A stretch of DNA of 44,066 nucleotides from Balneolaceae bacterium (GTDB lineage Bacteria > Bacteroidota > Rhodothermia > Balneolales > Balneolaceae), in the NCBI GenBank assembly GCA_007693395.1, contig REDS01000079.1, forward strand, positions 1 to 44,066. Reading direction: 5' to 3'. A model generated the notes under the pieces. The model saw only the letters and a list, made by a program, of their open reading frames with translations, was not told the origin of the DNA and ran no database searches. The first letter of the stretch is position 1; every line of letters starts with the position of its first letter. Positions 33,732-43,306 of this stretch are shown piece by piece. The position numbers and the translations under genes were made by a program.

Positions 33732-34685
33732 TTACTGCAAGTTTTGATCAAAACCACATACTTCTTGCAACGCCCTGCGATCTTCATCGGATAGCCGGAT
33801 GTTAACCAGATCTTGATTACCCATCAGATGATACATTATGGAAGTGGGATTTTCCACGTGGTCAATACCCAAGGCATGGCCTGTTTCGTGAGCCAGAACA
33901 AGTTTAAGCTCCCTCAATCCATTGAAGTGGAATACATTTATACTGCTCTGTGTGCCGTGCCATTCGTATGAACCCTGAGTGAAGCGGCGGGTGCCGGAGA
34001 ATGTGCGGTTGTACTCTTCAATAGCACTGTTTTTTTGGGCAATTCTTCCATTCAGATAGCTCTGCTGCCTGTTGAGTTCATCTGCCTCGGAGCTGAGAAG
34101 TATCCGGCGCCTGTCGAGTTCGCGGTTTCGTATTTCAATTTGTCGCTGCCTATCTTCAAGCTGCTTTATCTGGGCTTCGTCAAACCCTCCCTGAGCATTC
34201 AACTGACGTATCCAGTTTTGAAGAACATCAACATCAGATTGCAGCTGACGGGCATCGTCGTTGTATTCGTCAAGCCGGGTATCATATCGGTCCTGTGCCT
34301 GATTGTATTCCCTTTCAAGCACACTTAATTCCACCCGCATCGACTCAATTCGCTGATTTTGCTGCCTCTCCAAACTGCTGCGTGCCTGATCTTCGGAATA
34401 GATTAAGTGTACCGGAACCCGTCCCTCATCAGATACAGCAACCAGTTGCCGGCCAGCCGCCGCCGACCATAGCGCGGCTACTTCTGCAAGGATCTCTTCC
34501 AACTGGGTTTCTGTGATAGCGTATCGGTTATCTATTTCACCAACAGTAAGTGTTAGAGTTTCTGAACAGGGATCTGTAGCCGCCGGAGTAAGCATCGGGT
34601 TATGTTTACCAGCAAGCGAAAGATATATTACTGCAAGCAAGAGTGCAGTAAAAAAGAAGATAATTTTTGCGATACCGGATGTCAT
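33732..34685 (-). CDS. Membrane-anchored matrixin-like metalloprotease with coiled-coil insert
   Basis: The 317-residue protein has an N-terminal membrane segment (about 5-26, probably an uncleaved anchor). The metzincin site is HETGHALGIDH at 266-276 (His266, His270, His276; Glu267), with Met-turn Met284 in SIMYHLMG. The upstream half of the fold (helix EEILAEVAALWSAAAG and strand VPVHLIY, about 62-97) is separated from the active-site part by a charged coiled coil at about 105-228. Cys40 and Cys310 could form a disulfide joining the ends of the domain. It is 27 bp downstream of tamB on the same strand, so probably the third gene of the tamA-tamB operon and involved in envelope proteolysis. 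The substrate is unknown. Confidence 0.8.
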   Translation of the reverse strand: MTSGIAKIIFFFTALLLAVIYLSLAGKHNPMLTPAATDPCSETLTLTVGEIDNRYAITETQLEEILAEVAALWSAAAGRQLVAVSDEGRVPVHLIYSEDQARSSLERQQNQRIESMRVELSVLEREYNQAQDRYDTRLDEYNDDARQLQSDVDVLQNWIRQLNAQGGFDEAQIKQLEDRQRQIEIRNRELDRRRILLSSEADELNRQQSYLNGRIAQKNSAIEEYNRTFSGTRRFTQGSYEWHGTQSSINVFHFNGLRELKLVLAHETGHALGIDHVENPTSIMYHLMGNQDLVNIRLSDEDRRALQEVCGFDQNLQ

Positions 34686-34712
34686 AAAGTCGGGTTAGAT
34701 GGAATAAAGATA

Positions 34713-37700
34713 TTAATATTCGCGCCGCCAACGCAGGTCAACACCCTCTCTTGAATCATCACCCTGTGTTATGATAAGCTCAAGGTTTTCCCTAAGCAGA
34801 TATTCAAGCATGAAGAGAGTTTTTGGCCGTGATGAACCCACTTCATTAAGAATCGCAAAAAATGTTCTTTCGTTTAGAAACCAGCCGGTTTTTATAGATG
34901 TAGTGTTATTAGAGCCGGAACGAGTATTATCAATCTGTACAACGTCAATGCCGAGGCGCTGAGAAGCAAGCATTTCAACCCTGTCCAGAAGTACTTCAAG
35001 AGCAAAGTCTGCCGCCGATGGGCTGCTTCCGCTTCCTGCAACCACCTGCTCCCATGATTCCAGTTCGTAAAACGGTTTGCCAAACAGGGTATAGCTGATA
35101 ATGTCCTGCAGTTCAAGCTGAGGGTCGCTATCAAACCTGAAATCTGGATCTTGCAAGGTTCCATCAATAATATAGAATATGTTTACTCCGGGAGATTGTG
35201 GCGGTGTATATCGGGTGGTGATGTTTAACTGCGGATCGTCAATTGGGCCAAAAAAGCCTACAATGGCTTCATCAAGCTCAAAGTTTCTTCCAAGTGGGCG
35301 CACGAAACCACGCAGCCCCTCGAGAGTACCAAACATTTGAAGCTCTTCTCCCGGCTCTTTTAGAAGATCAAGCTCACCGCCGAGGGCAAACTCAAGATCG
35401 AGGTATTGCCGGCTTCGAATAAGGAAATTTCTGCCAAAGTTTACGTTCATCTCCATCGCAAGCTGGTCGTAAAATTCGAACGGCTCGGGCTCTTCTTCGT
35501 CATCAAGAACTACATCCTCAACAACCCGTTCTCCGAAGTTTTGCAGATTTACCAATCCGTTCAAAAATGTAACGTCTCCGCGTAAAACCGGGTTTTCAGC
35601 CGAGCCGCTGAGATTTGCAGTTGCATTAACAAGTGCATTGAACTCCGGCGTATTTATTGCGCGGAACTGGTTGGCCGTCATGTTGATGTTGATTGATGAA
35701 GGTACAAGATTTACAATGTCAACTTGCCCTGTAGCCCTAAGCCTGCCCGGGCCACTTCTGAGTGTAAACTGTTGCAGCTCAATCTTATCCGGTTCAAAAC
35801 CAATACTTGAGGCAATTTCAGTAAGGTTTAATCCCGCCGGAACTACCCTCATAGAGCCCCCGGTGAGAACCAGGCGCCCTCGTGGCTCAAGGTTTGAAAT
35901 TATGCCTGTGAGGGAGATATTTCCTTCAAGACGCCCTGAAATGGAGCGAATCAGATCGGGATCTACATAGCTGTTGAGCAGGGCAAGGTCAAAATTGTTG
36001 GTACTGAAGTCTACTTCAACACTGTCGTCATCAGCGGGGAGAAGCACTTCAGCCTGTTTAAGGTTAACAAGCAAGGGTAAATTTGCATTGAAATCGAGGA
36101 TCGGTACACGGTCTTTTACAACTTTTCCTGCAAACCCGATCTTTTCATTTTCATGCAAATAGGAGATATCAACTCCAATACTATCAACCCGGATTCCGGA
36201 AAATAACCCTTGTTTAACAGAAAGGTTTCCGCTTAGTTCGGGATTTCCCGCAATTCCGCTTAGATTCGCCTCAGCGGATATATTTCCTTCTGTTTGCGCC
36301 GGTGCTCCTTCCGGCAGAAATGAAAGCCAGTAGAGCAGGTCTGATTCGTTTAGCCTGAACGAGCCTGATATTTCTCTTTCAAAAAACTGTTCATCAAACG
36401 TGAGCGGATCGCCGGGTAAAAAGGGTACCTGAAGATTCGCATAGAACAGTTCTTTGTTTTCAAACCACCCCCCGGCATCAGCAAGAAGCCACTCATCAGC
36501 GATGGATGCATCAAACCGCAGCGAATCCATACGGCCTTGTTCATACTCAAAATCACGTAAGAGTCCGGTTGCCTTAACATCGAGTTCATCCGTGGTGTTA
36601 ATGACTTCGATATTTCCGGATAGAAATCCACTAAAAAAGCTTTGTTCAAGTATGGTTTGCTGCAGTTCACCAAGATTTAGATTTCCGGCATCAATGCCTA
36701 CATGTTGCTTTAGTGAGTCAACATGAGGTGCCCAGAGGGTCATGTACGACTCATCATCATCTGTGCGAATGGTGAGGGTGTCAACGCGCAGAATATCATC
36801 TGCAAAGGTTACATCGAACGGGTTTGAAAGCCGAAGATTTCGCTGCCGGGTGTTGAATTCTAGCGAGGATGTTCGAAGCATCGCCTGCAGAGAATCTACC
36901 CGGAAACTACCGCTCTGAGAAATGGAGCTCTCATTCTCATTGGAGAGAAAAAAACTGATATCACCAAATGTTTCATCTTGCCGAATGGTAGTGTAAGTTT
37001 GAAGCTGCACATCCTGTACGCCGGTTTGCATAACCACAGGTTTAAAAATATGCAACCGGGCGTCCACTTCCGGTTCTTCTGTAATTAACGCCTTTACTGA
37101 GGCTGTGATTCTTTCTGCGGTAAACAGGTTATCAACAAGTATCTGCTCGATTTCGGCGTTACCGTTGAATTCAAGTATATCCGACTGATTACGCGCAAGC
37201 TGCCCGCTCATGCCCCCCTGAATGTCAAGATCTTCAAAGCCAAACAGTGTTGCGAAAGGTGAGAGGTTTTTCAGTACAAGGTTAAAATCGAGCCGGTTGC
37301 TGCTATTGGTAAAATCGGTAATATGCTGGTAGAGAGAAAAGCCTGCATCTGCAATGGGGCTCTCCAAAATTCCTCTTTCGATGGTTATGAACTGATCCTG
37401 AATGAGCAGATCTGCCTGAAATGCATCGATCTCTTCTCCATTTACCACACTGGAATCGAGTGAAGCTGATGCAAGAAGCCATAAATTTTCGAGTTCTGCA
37501 GAGCGCCCTTCACCAATGAGGGAACCGTTGATGTAGGTTCGTAAGTCTTCGAGACCGGTAATTTCAGCAACATTAAATTCTCTGAGAAAAAGAGAAAAGC
37601 TATACGATGGATCGTCCATCCAATTATCAGCAAGCAGATTAACTTCTGCAATGCTTCTGCCAAGCTGAGCAAAAAATTCTCCATCAATAACATCCTGATC

Positions 37701-39170
37701 TATGACACCGGAAAATTTCAAGGCCGAAAAGGGTTGGTCACCGAAACGGTTGCCGTTAATTTCAAGGTTCACATCAGCTGAGAAAATCTCTCTATCAAAG
37801 CCTTTTCCTGTTGTCTTTGCCGTGATATCAAGGTCGCTGTTGAAGGCTTCATCATGCAGCCATGTTGCAATATTTGTGTTTTGAGAGTTTATTTCGATAT
37901 CCCAGGCTGGCTGTTCACCGAGCAGATCTTCGATTAATGCACCAAACAGAATCTGCTCATCTTTATAGCAAATGCTTCCGGTGAGAGCGGCATCGCCCTG
38001 ATTGAACGAATATTCAGATTCAAATGCATCCATTCCATACGGCTCGAAATCAAACCCGGAGAGAGATATGGAACCTTGCCAGTTGGTTGCATTTGGATCA
38101 TCAGGCAGAAACTCACCCTCCCCTGTAAAGGAGAAGCGTTCTAACTTTGCAGGGGCTTCAATCCCTGTAAGCGCATTAACATCAAGGCCTTCCAGTTGAA
38201 AATCGGCCTGTTTAACAGTAATTTGATCTTCTATGCCAATTCGGATACCTGCATGAAGGTTTTGCAAGCCAGTTGCCGTAGCCTGAAGTGAGAGGTTCAG
38301 ATCATCGAGCCTGCCTCCTGCACTGAACGAAATATTTAAATTCTGCCGCAGCGGCAGGTCTTCGAGGTACAAGGCAAGATCTTCCCTGCTGAGCAGTAAT
38401 TCAGTTTTTTGGTTTATTTCTCCCTCGATTTCATAGTCAGCAGTGGCTTCGAGCAGGGTGCGCCCGGTATTGATTGCAAGCGTTTCGAGGGTAATGCGGT
38501 TCTCATCTCCACGCGCGGCAAGATAAACGTCTATCGGTTCCGGCAGGCGCTCTTCTCGCAGTTGAAAAGAGAGTTCATTTACCGAGCCGAAAAACCCGGT
38601 ATGGGAGGCTCCGGCAGCAAAATCGAGATAGAGGTCGTCTATATGAAGTAATTCATCTGGCAACAGAAGTGCTGACTCTATTCTGATATCTACATGGTGG
38701 AGACGGGCAAACTCCAATGCCCATTCAAGCGGTTCGGGCTCTTCTGTTGCGGGCTCAAACTCGGGCAGCAGGTTTACAACATTCCAGCTTGAGTCGGCAA
38801 GTTGTTCAACAGAGATGTAACCGTTATAAAGCTGAAGCTCATCAACGGTATGCGGAGAGCGAAGCAGTGAACGCAGATTGTAACGGATACGTATGGAATC
38901 AATATTCGCTACGGTTTGCTGGCGGTTATCCAGAAGATGCATGCTGTTGATTACGAAGCCGTGCAGTAGATCACCCCTGATGGACTCAATAGCCAGTTCA
39001 CCGTTAAGTTGATTGTTTGCCTGTTCTATAACGATTCCGGTAATTCTGTCGAAAACCCAGTCGCTTTTTAGTGCAAACCGAATCGCCACGGCCAGAATAA
39101 ATAAAACAGAAATTGTTACAACTATCTGTTTAAACCAGCGTTTTTGATATGTCTTTTTTTCTGAACTCAT
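34713..39170 (-). CDS. tamB: TamB-like translocation and assembly module protein
   Basis: This is a 1485-residue inner-membrane-anchored protein with one transmembrane helix at about 14-33. It has a very long beta-rich periplasmic part made of repetitive strands, and a C-terminal DUF490/TamB domain (about 1090-1485, ending GVDLRWRREY). TamB-type (AsmA-like) proteins span the periplasm as a hydrophobic groove, moving phospholipid or helping outer-membrane protein insertion with TamA. The start overlaps the stop of the upstream TamA/BamA-like gene by one base (TAATG), indicating coupling. E. coli TamB has 1259 residues, so this is somewhat longer, as is common in Bacteroidota. Confidence 0.9.
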   Translation of the reverse strand: MSSEKKTYQKRWFKQIVVTISVLFILAVAIRFALKSDWVFDRITGIVIEQANNQLNGELAIESIRGDLLHGFVINSMHLLDNRQQTVANIDSIRIRYNLRSLLRSPHTVDELQLYNGYISVEQLADSSWNVVNLLPEFEPATEEPEPLEWALEFARLHHVDIRIESALLLPDELLHIDDLYLDFAAGASHTGFFGSVNELSFQLREERLPEPIDVYLAARGDENRITLETLAINTGRTLLEATADYEIEGEINQKTELLLSREDLALYLEDLPLRQNLNISFSAGGRLDDLNLSLQATATGLQNLHAGIRIGIEDQITVKQADFQLEGLDVNALTGIEAPAKLERFSFTGEGEFLPDDPNATNWQGSISLSGFDFEPYGMDAFESEYSFNQGDAALTGSICYKDEQILFGALIEDLLGEQPAWDIEINSQNTNIATWLHDEAFNSDLDITAKTTGKGFDREIFSADVNLEINGNRFGDQPFSALKFSGVIDQDVIDGEFFAQLGRSIAEVNLLADNWMDDPSYSFSLFLREFNVAEITGLEDLRTYINGSLIGEGRSAELENLWLLASASLDSSVVNGEEIDAFQADLLIQDQFITIERGILESPIADAGFSLYQHITDFTNSSNRLDFNLVLKNLSPFATLFGFEDLDIQGGMSGQLARNQSDILEFNGNAEIEQILVDNLFTAERITASVKALITEEPEVDARLHIFKPVVMQTGVQDVQLQTYTTIRQDETFGDISFFLSNENESSISQSGSFRVDSLQAMLRTSSLEFNTRQRNLRLSNPFDVTFADDILRVDTLTIRTDDDESYMTLWAPHVDSLKQHVGIDAGNLNLGELQQTILEQSFFSGFLSGNIEVINTTDELDVKATGLLRDFEYEQGRMDSLRFDASIADEWLLADAGGWFENKELFYANLQVPFLPGDPLTFDEQFFEREISGSFRLNESDLLYWLSFLPEGAPAQTEGNISAEANLSGIAGNPELSGNLSVKQGLFSGIRVDSIGVDISYLHENEKIGFAGKVVKDRVPILDFNANLPLLVNLKQAEVLLPADDDSVEVDFSTNNFDLALLNSYVDPDLIRSISGRLEGNISLTGIISNLEPRGRLVLTGGSMRVVPAGLNLTEIASSIGFEPDKIELQQFTLRSGPGRLRATGQVDIVNLVPSSININMTANQFRAINTPEFNALVNATANLSGSAENPVLRGDVTFLNGLVNLQNFGERVVEDVVLDDEEEPEPFEFYDQLAMEMNVNFGRNFLIRSRQYLDLEFALGGELDLLKEPGEELQMFGTLEGLRGFVRPLGRNFELDEAIVGFFGPIDDPQLNITTRYTPPQSPGVNIFYIIDGTLQDPDFRFDSDPQLELQDIISYTLFGKPFYELESWEQVVAGSGSSPSAADFALEVLLDRVEMLASQRLGIDVVQIDNTRSGSNNTTSIKTGWFLNERTFFAILNEVGSSRPKTLFMLEYLLRENLELIITQGDDSREGVDLRWRREY

Positions 39171-41110
39171 TAAAATGCCTGGCCAATACTAAAATGAATA
39201 CCAATTCTGTTCCAGCCCGATCCAAAATTTTGTCCGTCGAAAATGTTCAAATCTTCATCCGTTGGGTTTAGTTTATATGCAACATCAACGCGGATGGGGC
39301 CAATGGGTGACTGATATCGGAAACCTCCGCCGGCACCAAACTGAAGTGGGCGCTCGTCTAAATTGCTGAGGCTTTCCCAAACCTGCCCGCCATCGAGAAA
39401 CGCCGCAACTCCAAAGTTTGGAATTATCTGTGTTAATTGCTGCCTCAGTTCTACATTAAAAGAGAACGTGGAGCGCCCGCCAATTGGTACATATCCGGCA
39501 AAAACGCCATCATCTTCAAACGTTGGAATACTTGGACCGAGTTCTTGCCTGTTCCAACCGCGAACTGAGTTTGTACCACCTGTAAAGTAGCGTATGTTTG
39601 CCGGCAAGGTATCATCCTGGTTATAGAAAATTACCCCTCCGTTTACCCGTTTGGCCAGTGTAAGTGAGTTTGAAAATGGAGTAAACCGGCGCACATCGAG
39701 ATTAAATTTCTGAAAAGAGAAGTTAGCTTCGCCAAAAATTCCTGAAAACTCTGCCGATGGCTGCACCACCCATCCACGCTGATCGCGGGAAAATCCTTCG
39801 GCGTAGTATCCCGAGAGTGTGATTGATGAGATTGTATATCGTAATTTGGGTTCAATCAGTTCAATCGTTGCATCCCGTGCACGCTCCTCGTTTGCTGAAA
39901 ATTCGTAAGAAATAGATGCCGTTCTGTTTCGCTGTGGGCGATATAATAATCCTGTATTAAAACCAACCTGGTATAATTCGAAGGCCGGTTCAAGCCGGTG
40001 TAAACCGAAAGCGGATGTTACGTTACTGCCTCTGGAGTTATAAACGTATGGTACAAGATAATCTGCACCAATACGCTGCTCTATAAATGAGGCACGCGCA
40101 TTTATTCCAAGCCTGTGGCCTGTTCCGTTTATATTTCTATGGCGCCAGGCAACCTGCCCGCGAACAATCTCTTCCCGCCCAACACCTATGGATGTTTCAA
40201 TGGTTCGAGGAGGATACTCCCTTATTCTGATTAGAGCCGTAAGTGTGGAATCTTTCTCTTGCTCAGGCAGGGTAATGGTAGCGAACCGAAACAGATGATG
40301 ATTAAAAATACTTCGTTGTGCCACCTGCATTTGCCTTCGGCTGTAAACATCGCCTTCTCTGATATCCGTCTGGCGGATCAAGACTCTTTCGGGTACACTA
40401 AGGTCGCCTTCTATCTTAAAATCAGTGAAAAACGTTTTTGAGTTTGGAGTTAATCGAATAACCACATCAACCCGGTTGGCGATGGAGTCTACATCGGCCT
40501 CAATCTCAATTTCAGGCCAGGCGTATCCCAGATTTTCAAGCCTTTCCCGGAAGGCACCTTCAACATCTGGCTGACGAATAAGCTGATAGCGCTGATCTTG
40601 CCTGAAATCATGACGCTCGGAAGTTCGAATAAAATCGCGCGATTCGCGTATCTCTTGTTTGGTCTGTTCGTCGGCCTCAATCTCAATCTGGCTGGACACA
40701 ATTCGAAGAGGTGAGCCTTCATCAATATGAAAAGTTACAATTTTCCGCCAGTCGCGGCGGCGATCCTTTATTTCATATCGCACACGTACGTTATGAAAAC
40801 CACGGCGCTGGTAAAATCTTTCAATTCGAACAATGTCTCGCCGTAATTCTGTTTCACTTAAAACAAAATCGCTGTGCCTTCCAAATAGTTTTCTATAAAC
40901 ACGAGGTCGCGAAGTGGCTATCAACTGTCCTAAAACAATGCTTCTGAACTCTTCATTACCCTCGAAAGAAATAGTCCATACTATGGGATCTCTTTCTTCA
41001 CTTTCGTTTGCTAAAGCTGTGGCTGCAAAAAGAGAAATGATGAACAGAAAAGAAATAAAGAGGAATTTCGTGGTGATGATATCGGGGTATTTTATTGGAA
41101 AACAAATCAA
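39170..41110 (-). CDS. tamA: TamA/BamA-like outer-membrane protein (Omp85), TTG start
   Basis: The 646-residue Omp85-family protein has a signal peptide (hydrophobic segment FLFISFLFIISLFAATALA, about 17-35) and POTRA-like periplasmic repeats (about 45-310). The C-terminal 16-stranded barrel (about 320-646) carries the VRGWNRQELGP element (matching the conserved VRGY/F-type loop-6 motif) and ends in an aromatic residue (GQAF). No ATG occurs near the N-terminus, and the frame opens just upstream at TAA; TTG 41110 is therefore the best start. With tamB directly downstream (1-base overlap) it should form the TamA-TamB module. A BamA paralogue is possible, but the partner supports TamA. Confidence 0.9.
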   Translation of the reverse strand: MICFPIKYPDIITTKFLFISFLFIISLFAATALANESEERDPIVWTISFEGNEEFRSIVLGQLIATSRPRVYRKLFGRHSDFVLSETELRRDIVRIERFYQRRGFHNVRVRYEIKDRRRDWRKIVTFHIDEGSPLRIVSSQIEIEADEQTKQEIRESRDFIRTSERHDFRQDQRYQLIRQPDVEGAFRERLENLGYAWPEIEIEADVDSIANRVDVVIRLTPNSKTFFTDFKIEGDLSVPERVLIRQTDIREGDVYSRRQMQVAQRSIFNHHLFRFATITLPEQEKDSTLTALIRIREYPPRTIETSIGVGREEIVRGQVAWRHRNINGTGHRLGINARASFIEQRIGADYLVPYVYNSRGSNVTSAFGLHRLEPAFELYQVGFNTGLLYRPQRNRTASISYEFSANEERARDATIELIEPKLRYTISSITLSGYYAEGFSRDQRGWVVQPSAEFSGIFGEANFSFQKFNLDVRRFTPFSNSLTLAKRVNGGVIFYNQDDTLPANIRYFTGGTNSVRGWNRQELGPSIPTFEDDGVFAGYVPIGGRSTFSFNVELRQQLTQIIPNFGVAAFLDGGQVWESLSNLDERPLQFGAGGGFRYQSPIGPIRVDVAYKLNPTDEDLNIFDGQNFGSGWNRIGIHFSIGQAF

Positions 41111-41428
41111 TAGGGTAACATTTAAACCGATTTAAAATAAGAATAATTGTATTAGGTCACTGAAAAAAATATTGGCAGGTGCAGCAATGTAATTCAAAAA
41201 ACCGGCATCGCATCTTATGCGAATTATATTTCAAAGGACGAGACGTGTATATTGAAGCGGAGTATGAACATTAACTTAAGATAAAGCGAAGCGAGGAAAT
41301 TGCCTGTGAAGCATTGAATTAGTTTTCTAATTGATAACAATATGTAAATGAACAAAAAACTAAGGCACGTTTCACAAGTTGTTCACATTTTGGTAATAGC
41401 TTTACGTTGATTTAAATCAAAATAGTAT
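41111..41428. other. Divergent promoter region between tamA and the Sco gene
   Basis: This 318-base stretch has no gene. It separates divergent tamA and the copper operon. Its one clear site is the FNR-type palindrome at 41407-41420, listed separately. Confidence 0.5.
41407..41420 (+). promoter_or_regulatory. FNR/CRP-family operator TTGATTTAAATCAA
   Basis: TTGATTTAAATCAA is a perfect palindrome matching the FNR box TTGAT-N4-ATCAA at all ten fixed bases. It ends 8 nt before the ATG of the Sco gene. A site this close to the start would more likely repress than activate, unless the transcription start lies further upstream. An oxygen- or redox-responsive Crp/Fnr-family regulator controlling the copper-delivery operon is a reasonable inference. 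Confidence 0.5.
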
Positions 41429-42010
41429 ATGCTTCGATTTTCAAAATTAATCACGTCTGTTTTTTTGATTGGCTTACTGCTTAGCTCCTGCAGTGCTCCC
41501 GCACTCGATGATTACAGTGATGTGCAATTTGAACTGATCAACCAAAATGGCGAAACTGTAATTTTTCCTGATGATTTTGCCGGCTCGCCTTTGGTAATGG
41601 GATTTATCTATACCCATTGCCCGGATATCTGCTCATTTATCACGGCTAATGTTGGCAAAGTGTATGAGGAGATAAGCGGGGGAGAGAATGTGCAATTTGC
41701 ACTGGTTACGTTCGATCCGGAGCGGGATACACCGGAAGTTCTTAAAACGTACGCCCAGGCTTTTGATATGGACAGGGAGCCGTTCCAGTTTTTAACTGCA
41801 TCACCTGAAGTTATTGATGCATTTATGAGCAGGGTTAGTGTGCGTACACAAGAATCGTACTCGCGCGATCTCGAAGATGGAGAGCGGATGTATTTCATCA
41901 GCCATTCAGACAAGATTTTGCTTATTGACAAAAATTCACGCCTCATTTTCGATTATGGCGGAAGCATGACCCCCGTAAACATTATCATTGAAGACCTCGA
42001 AAAATTATGA
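41429..42010 (+). CDS. SCO1/SenC family copper-binding lipoprotein
   Basis: The 193-residue protein has a lipobox ending at Cys21 (LLLSSC) and a thioredoxin-like Sco domain (about 32-190). The copper-binding CxxxC is Cys64-Cys68 (THCPDICSF) and the distal His159 (FISHSDK) completes the site. Sco proteins deliver copper to the CuA centre of cytochrome c oxidase, or act as thiol reductases in the periplasm. Its stop overlaps the start of the PCuAC gene by 4 nt (ATGA), so the two are coupled, which supports a role in oxidase copper loading. An FNR-like site precedes it. No oxidase genes are in the window. Confidence 0.92.
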   Translation: MLRFSKLITSVFLIGLLLSSCSAPALDDYSDVQFELINQNGETVIFPDDFAGSPLVMGFIYTHCPDICSFITANVGKVYEEISGGENVQFALVTFDPERDTPEVLKTYAQAFDMDREPFQFLTASPEVIDAFMSRVSVRTQESYSRDLEDGERMYFISHSDKILLIDKNSRLIFDYGGSMTPVNIIIEDLEKL

Positions 42011-42483
42011 ACGCATCATTTATTAAGGTACTGTTTTTGGCTTTTGCCATTCCATTTTTCTTCAGCTGTACCAGCGAAGAGGAGATACAGTCCGGGGCTC
42101 AGCTCGAGCTTCCTGAAGATGGAATTGAAATAGTTGATGCCTGGGCAAGGCCCGGCCGCGATGGGGGTGTTTCAGCCATTTATATGCATGTGCTTAACGG
42201 CTCGGCAGAAACAGACACACTGGTTGCATTTTCATCTCCTGTTGCCGGTTTGGTTGAACTCCATGAAACGTTTGACAGGGGCGATGGCATGATGGGAATG
42301 CGTGAATCTGAAGAACCGTACTTTCCTGCAAGAAGTATAGTAAGTATGCGCCCCGGAGGATTACATGTGATGCTGATGCAGCTGAACAGGGCACTACGTG
42401 AGGGCGATGAAGTTGAACTTTCACTTACCTTTTCACAGGCAGGTGAATTTACAATTACAGCACCGGTTCGTTCACCGGAATAA
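42007..42483 (+). CDS. PCu(A)C copper chaperone lipoprotein
   Basis: The 158-residue protein has a lipobox ending at Cys21 (PFFFSC). The mature domain matches the PCu(A)C (DUF461) copper chaperones: conserved DAWARPG near 44-50, then copper ligands His86, Met98, His120 and Met122 in the H-x11-M-x21-H-x-M arrangement (GGLHVMLM). These proteins bind Cu(I) and pass it to the CuA site of cytochrome oxidase together with Sco proteins. The 4-nt overlap with the Sco gene fits this partnership. It ends 10 bp from the convergent cdaA gene. Confidence 0.92.
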   Translation: MNASFIKVLFLAFAIPFFFSCTSEEEIQSGAQLELPEDGIEIVDAWARPGRDGGVSAIYMHVLNGSAETDTLVAFSSPVAGLVELHETFDRGDGMMGMRESEEPYFPARSIVSMRPGGLHVMLMQLNRALREGDEVELSLTFSQAGEFTITAPVRSPE

Positions 42484-42493
42484 CACCAGCAAA

Positions 42494-43306
42494 TTATTTC
42501 ATCTCAAGCTCTGCTTTCTCTGAGCTGAACCCTACGTTTTCATCCTTATCTTCGCCGATTGCGCGCTCCATTTCAGCGCGCAATTTTTGTATAGAAAGAC
42601 CGCTGGTTAAGGCACCATTCTTTGCGATAGAAATACGCCCCGTCTCCTCTGATACCACCACTACAAACACGTTATTCGTTTCACTAATACCAACAGCAGC
42701 CCTGTGGCGTGTTCCAAATACAGATGAGAGATTAGGGTTTTGTGAAATTGGAAGATAACAGCTTGCGGCTACGATCCGGTTATTTCTGATTACCACAGCA
42801 CCGTCGTGAAGCGGCGTATCTTTTTGAAAAATCGTCTGAAGAAGATCGGCATTCACCCGTGCATCCAGCCTTGTGCCAACATCAACCAAATCCTGCAGCG
42901 ATGATGAACGGGCAAATACAATCAATGCGCCGGTTTTGGTTTGTGCCATATTTCGTACGGCGTCAATTACTTCTGAAATCATATCATCCGAGCCCGATTT
43001 TCCAACAAATCTATCAAAAGAGGTATTTTGCCCAAGATTGTACAGCAGTTTACGGATTTCAGGCTGAAAGATGATGAATACCGCCAAAACACCAACATCG
43101 AGCACGCTACGCAGCATAAAGTTCAGAGTAGAAAAGCCAAGCAAGCTAACTCCCGCATTCAATATAATGATGAACAGCAACCCCAATGCGGCCTGAAGTG
43201 CAAACGTACCTCGAATCCATCTGTAGAGATAATACAGAACAAGGGCAATAACAAGCGTCTCAAGCAGGTCTTTAAGGCCAAACTCTATAAAACCGATTGG
43301 TATCAA
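42494..43306 (-). CDS. cdaA: Membrane diadenylate cyclase (c-di-AMP synthase)
   Basis: This 270-residue enzyme makes cyclic di-AMP from two ATP. Three N-terminal transmembrane helices (about 15-30, 37-57, 66-82) precede the DisA_N/DAC domain (about 108-235), which has the catalytic DGA motif at 168-170 (LHDGAVV) and GTRHR at 198-202. Length and layout are those of CdaA. The C-terminal tail (SIQKLRAEMERAIGED) is charged. In Bacteroidota the gene is often next to folP, as here, on the same strand 355 bp downstream of it. c-di-AMP commonly controls osmotic and potassium balance, though a receptor gene is not seen here. Confidence 0.93.
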   Translation of the reverse strand: MIPIGFIEFGLKDLLETLVIALVLYYLYRWIRGTFALQAALGLLFIIILNAGVSLLGFSTLNFMLRSVLDVGVLAVFIIFQPEIRKLLYNLGQNTSFDRFVGKSGSDDMISEVIDAVRNMAQTKTGALIVFARSSSLQDLVDVGTRLDARVNADLLQTIFQKDTPLHDGAVVIRNNRIVAASCYLPISQNPNLSSVFGTRHRAAVGISETNNVFVVVVSEETGRISIAKNGALTSGLSIQKLRAEMERAIGEDKDENVGFSSEKAELEMK

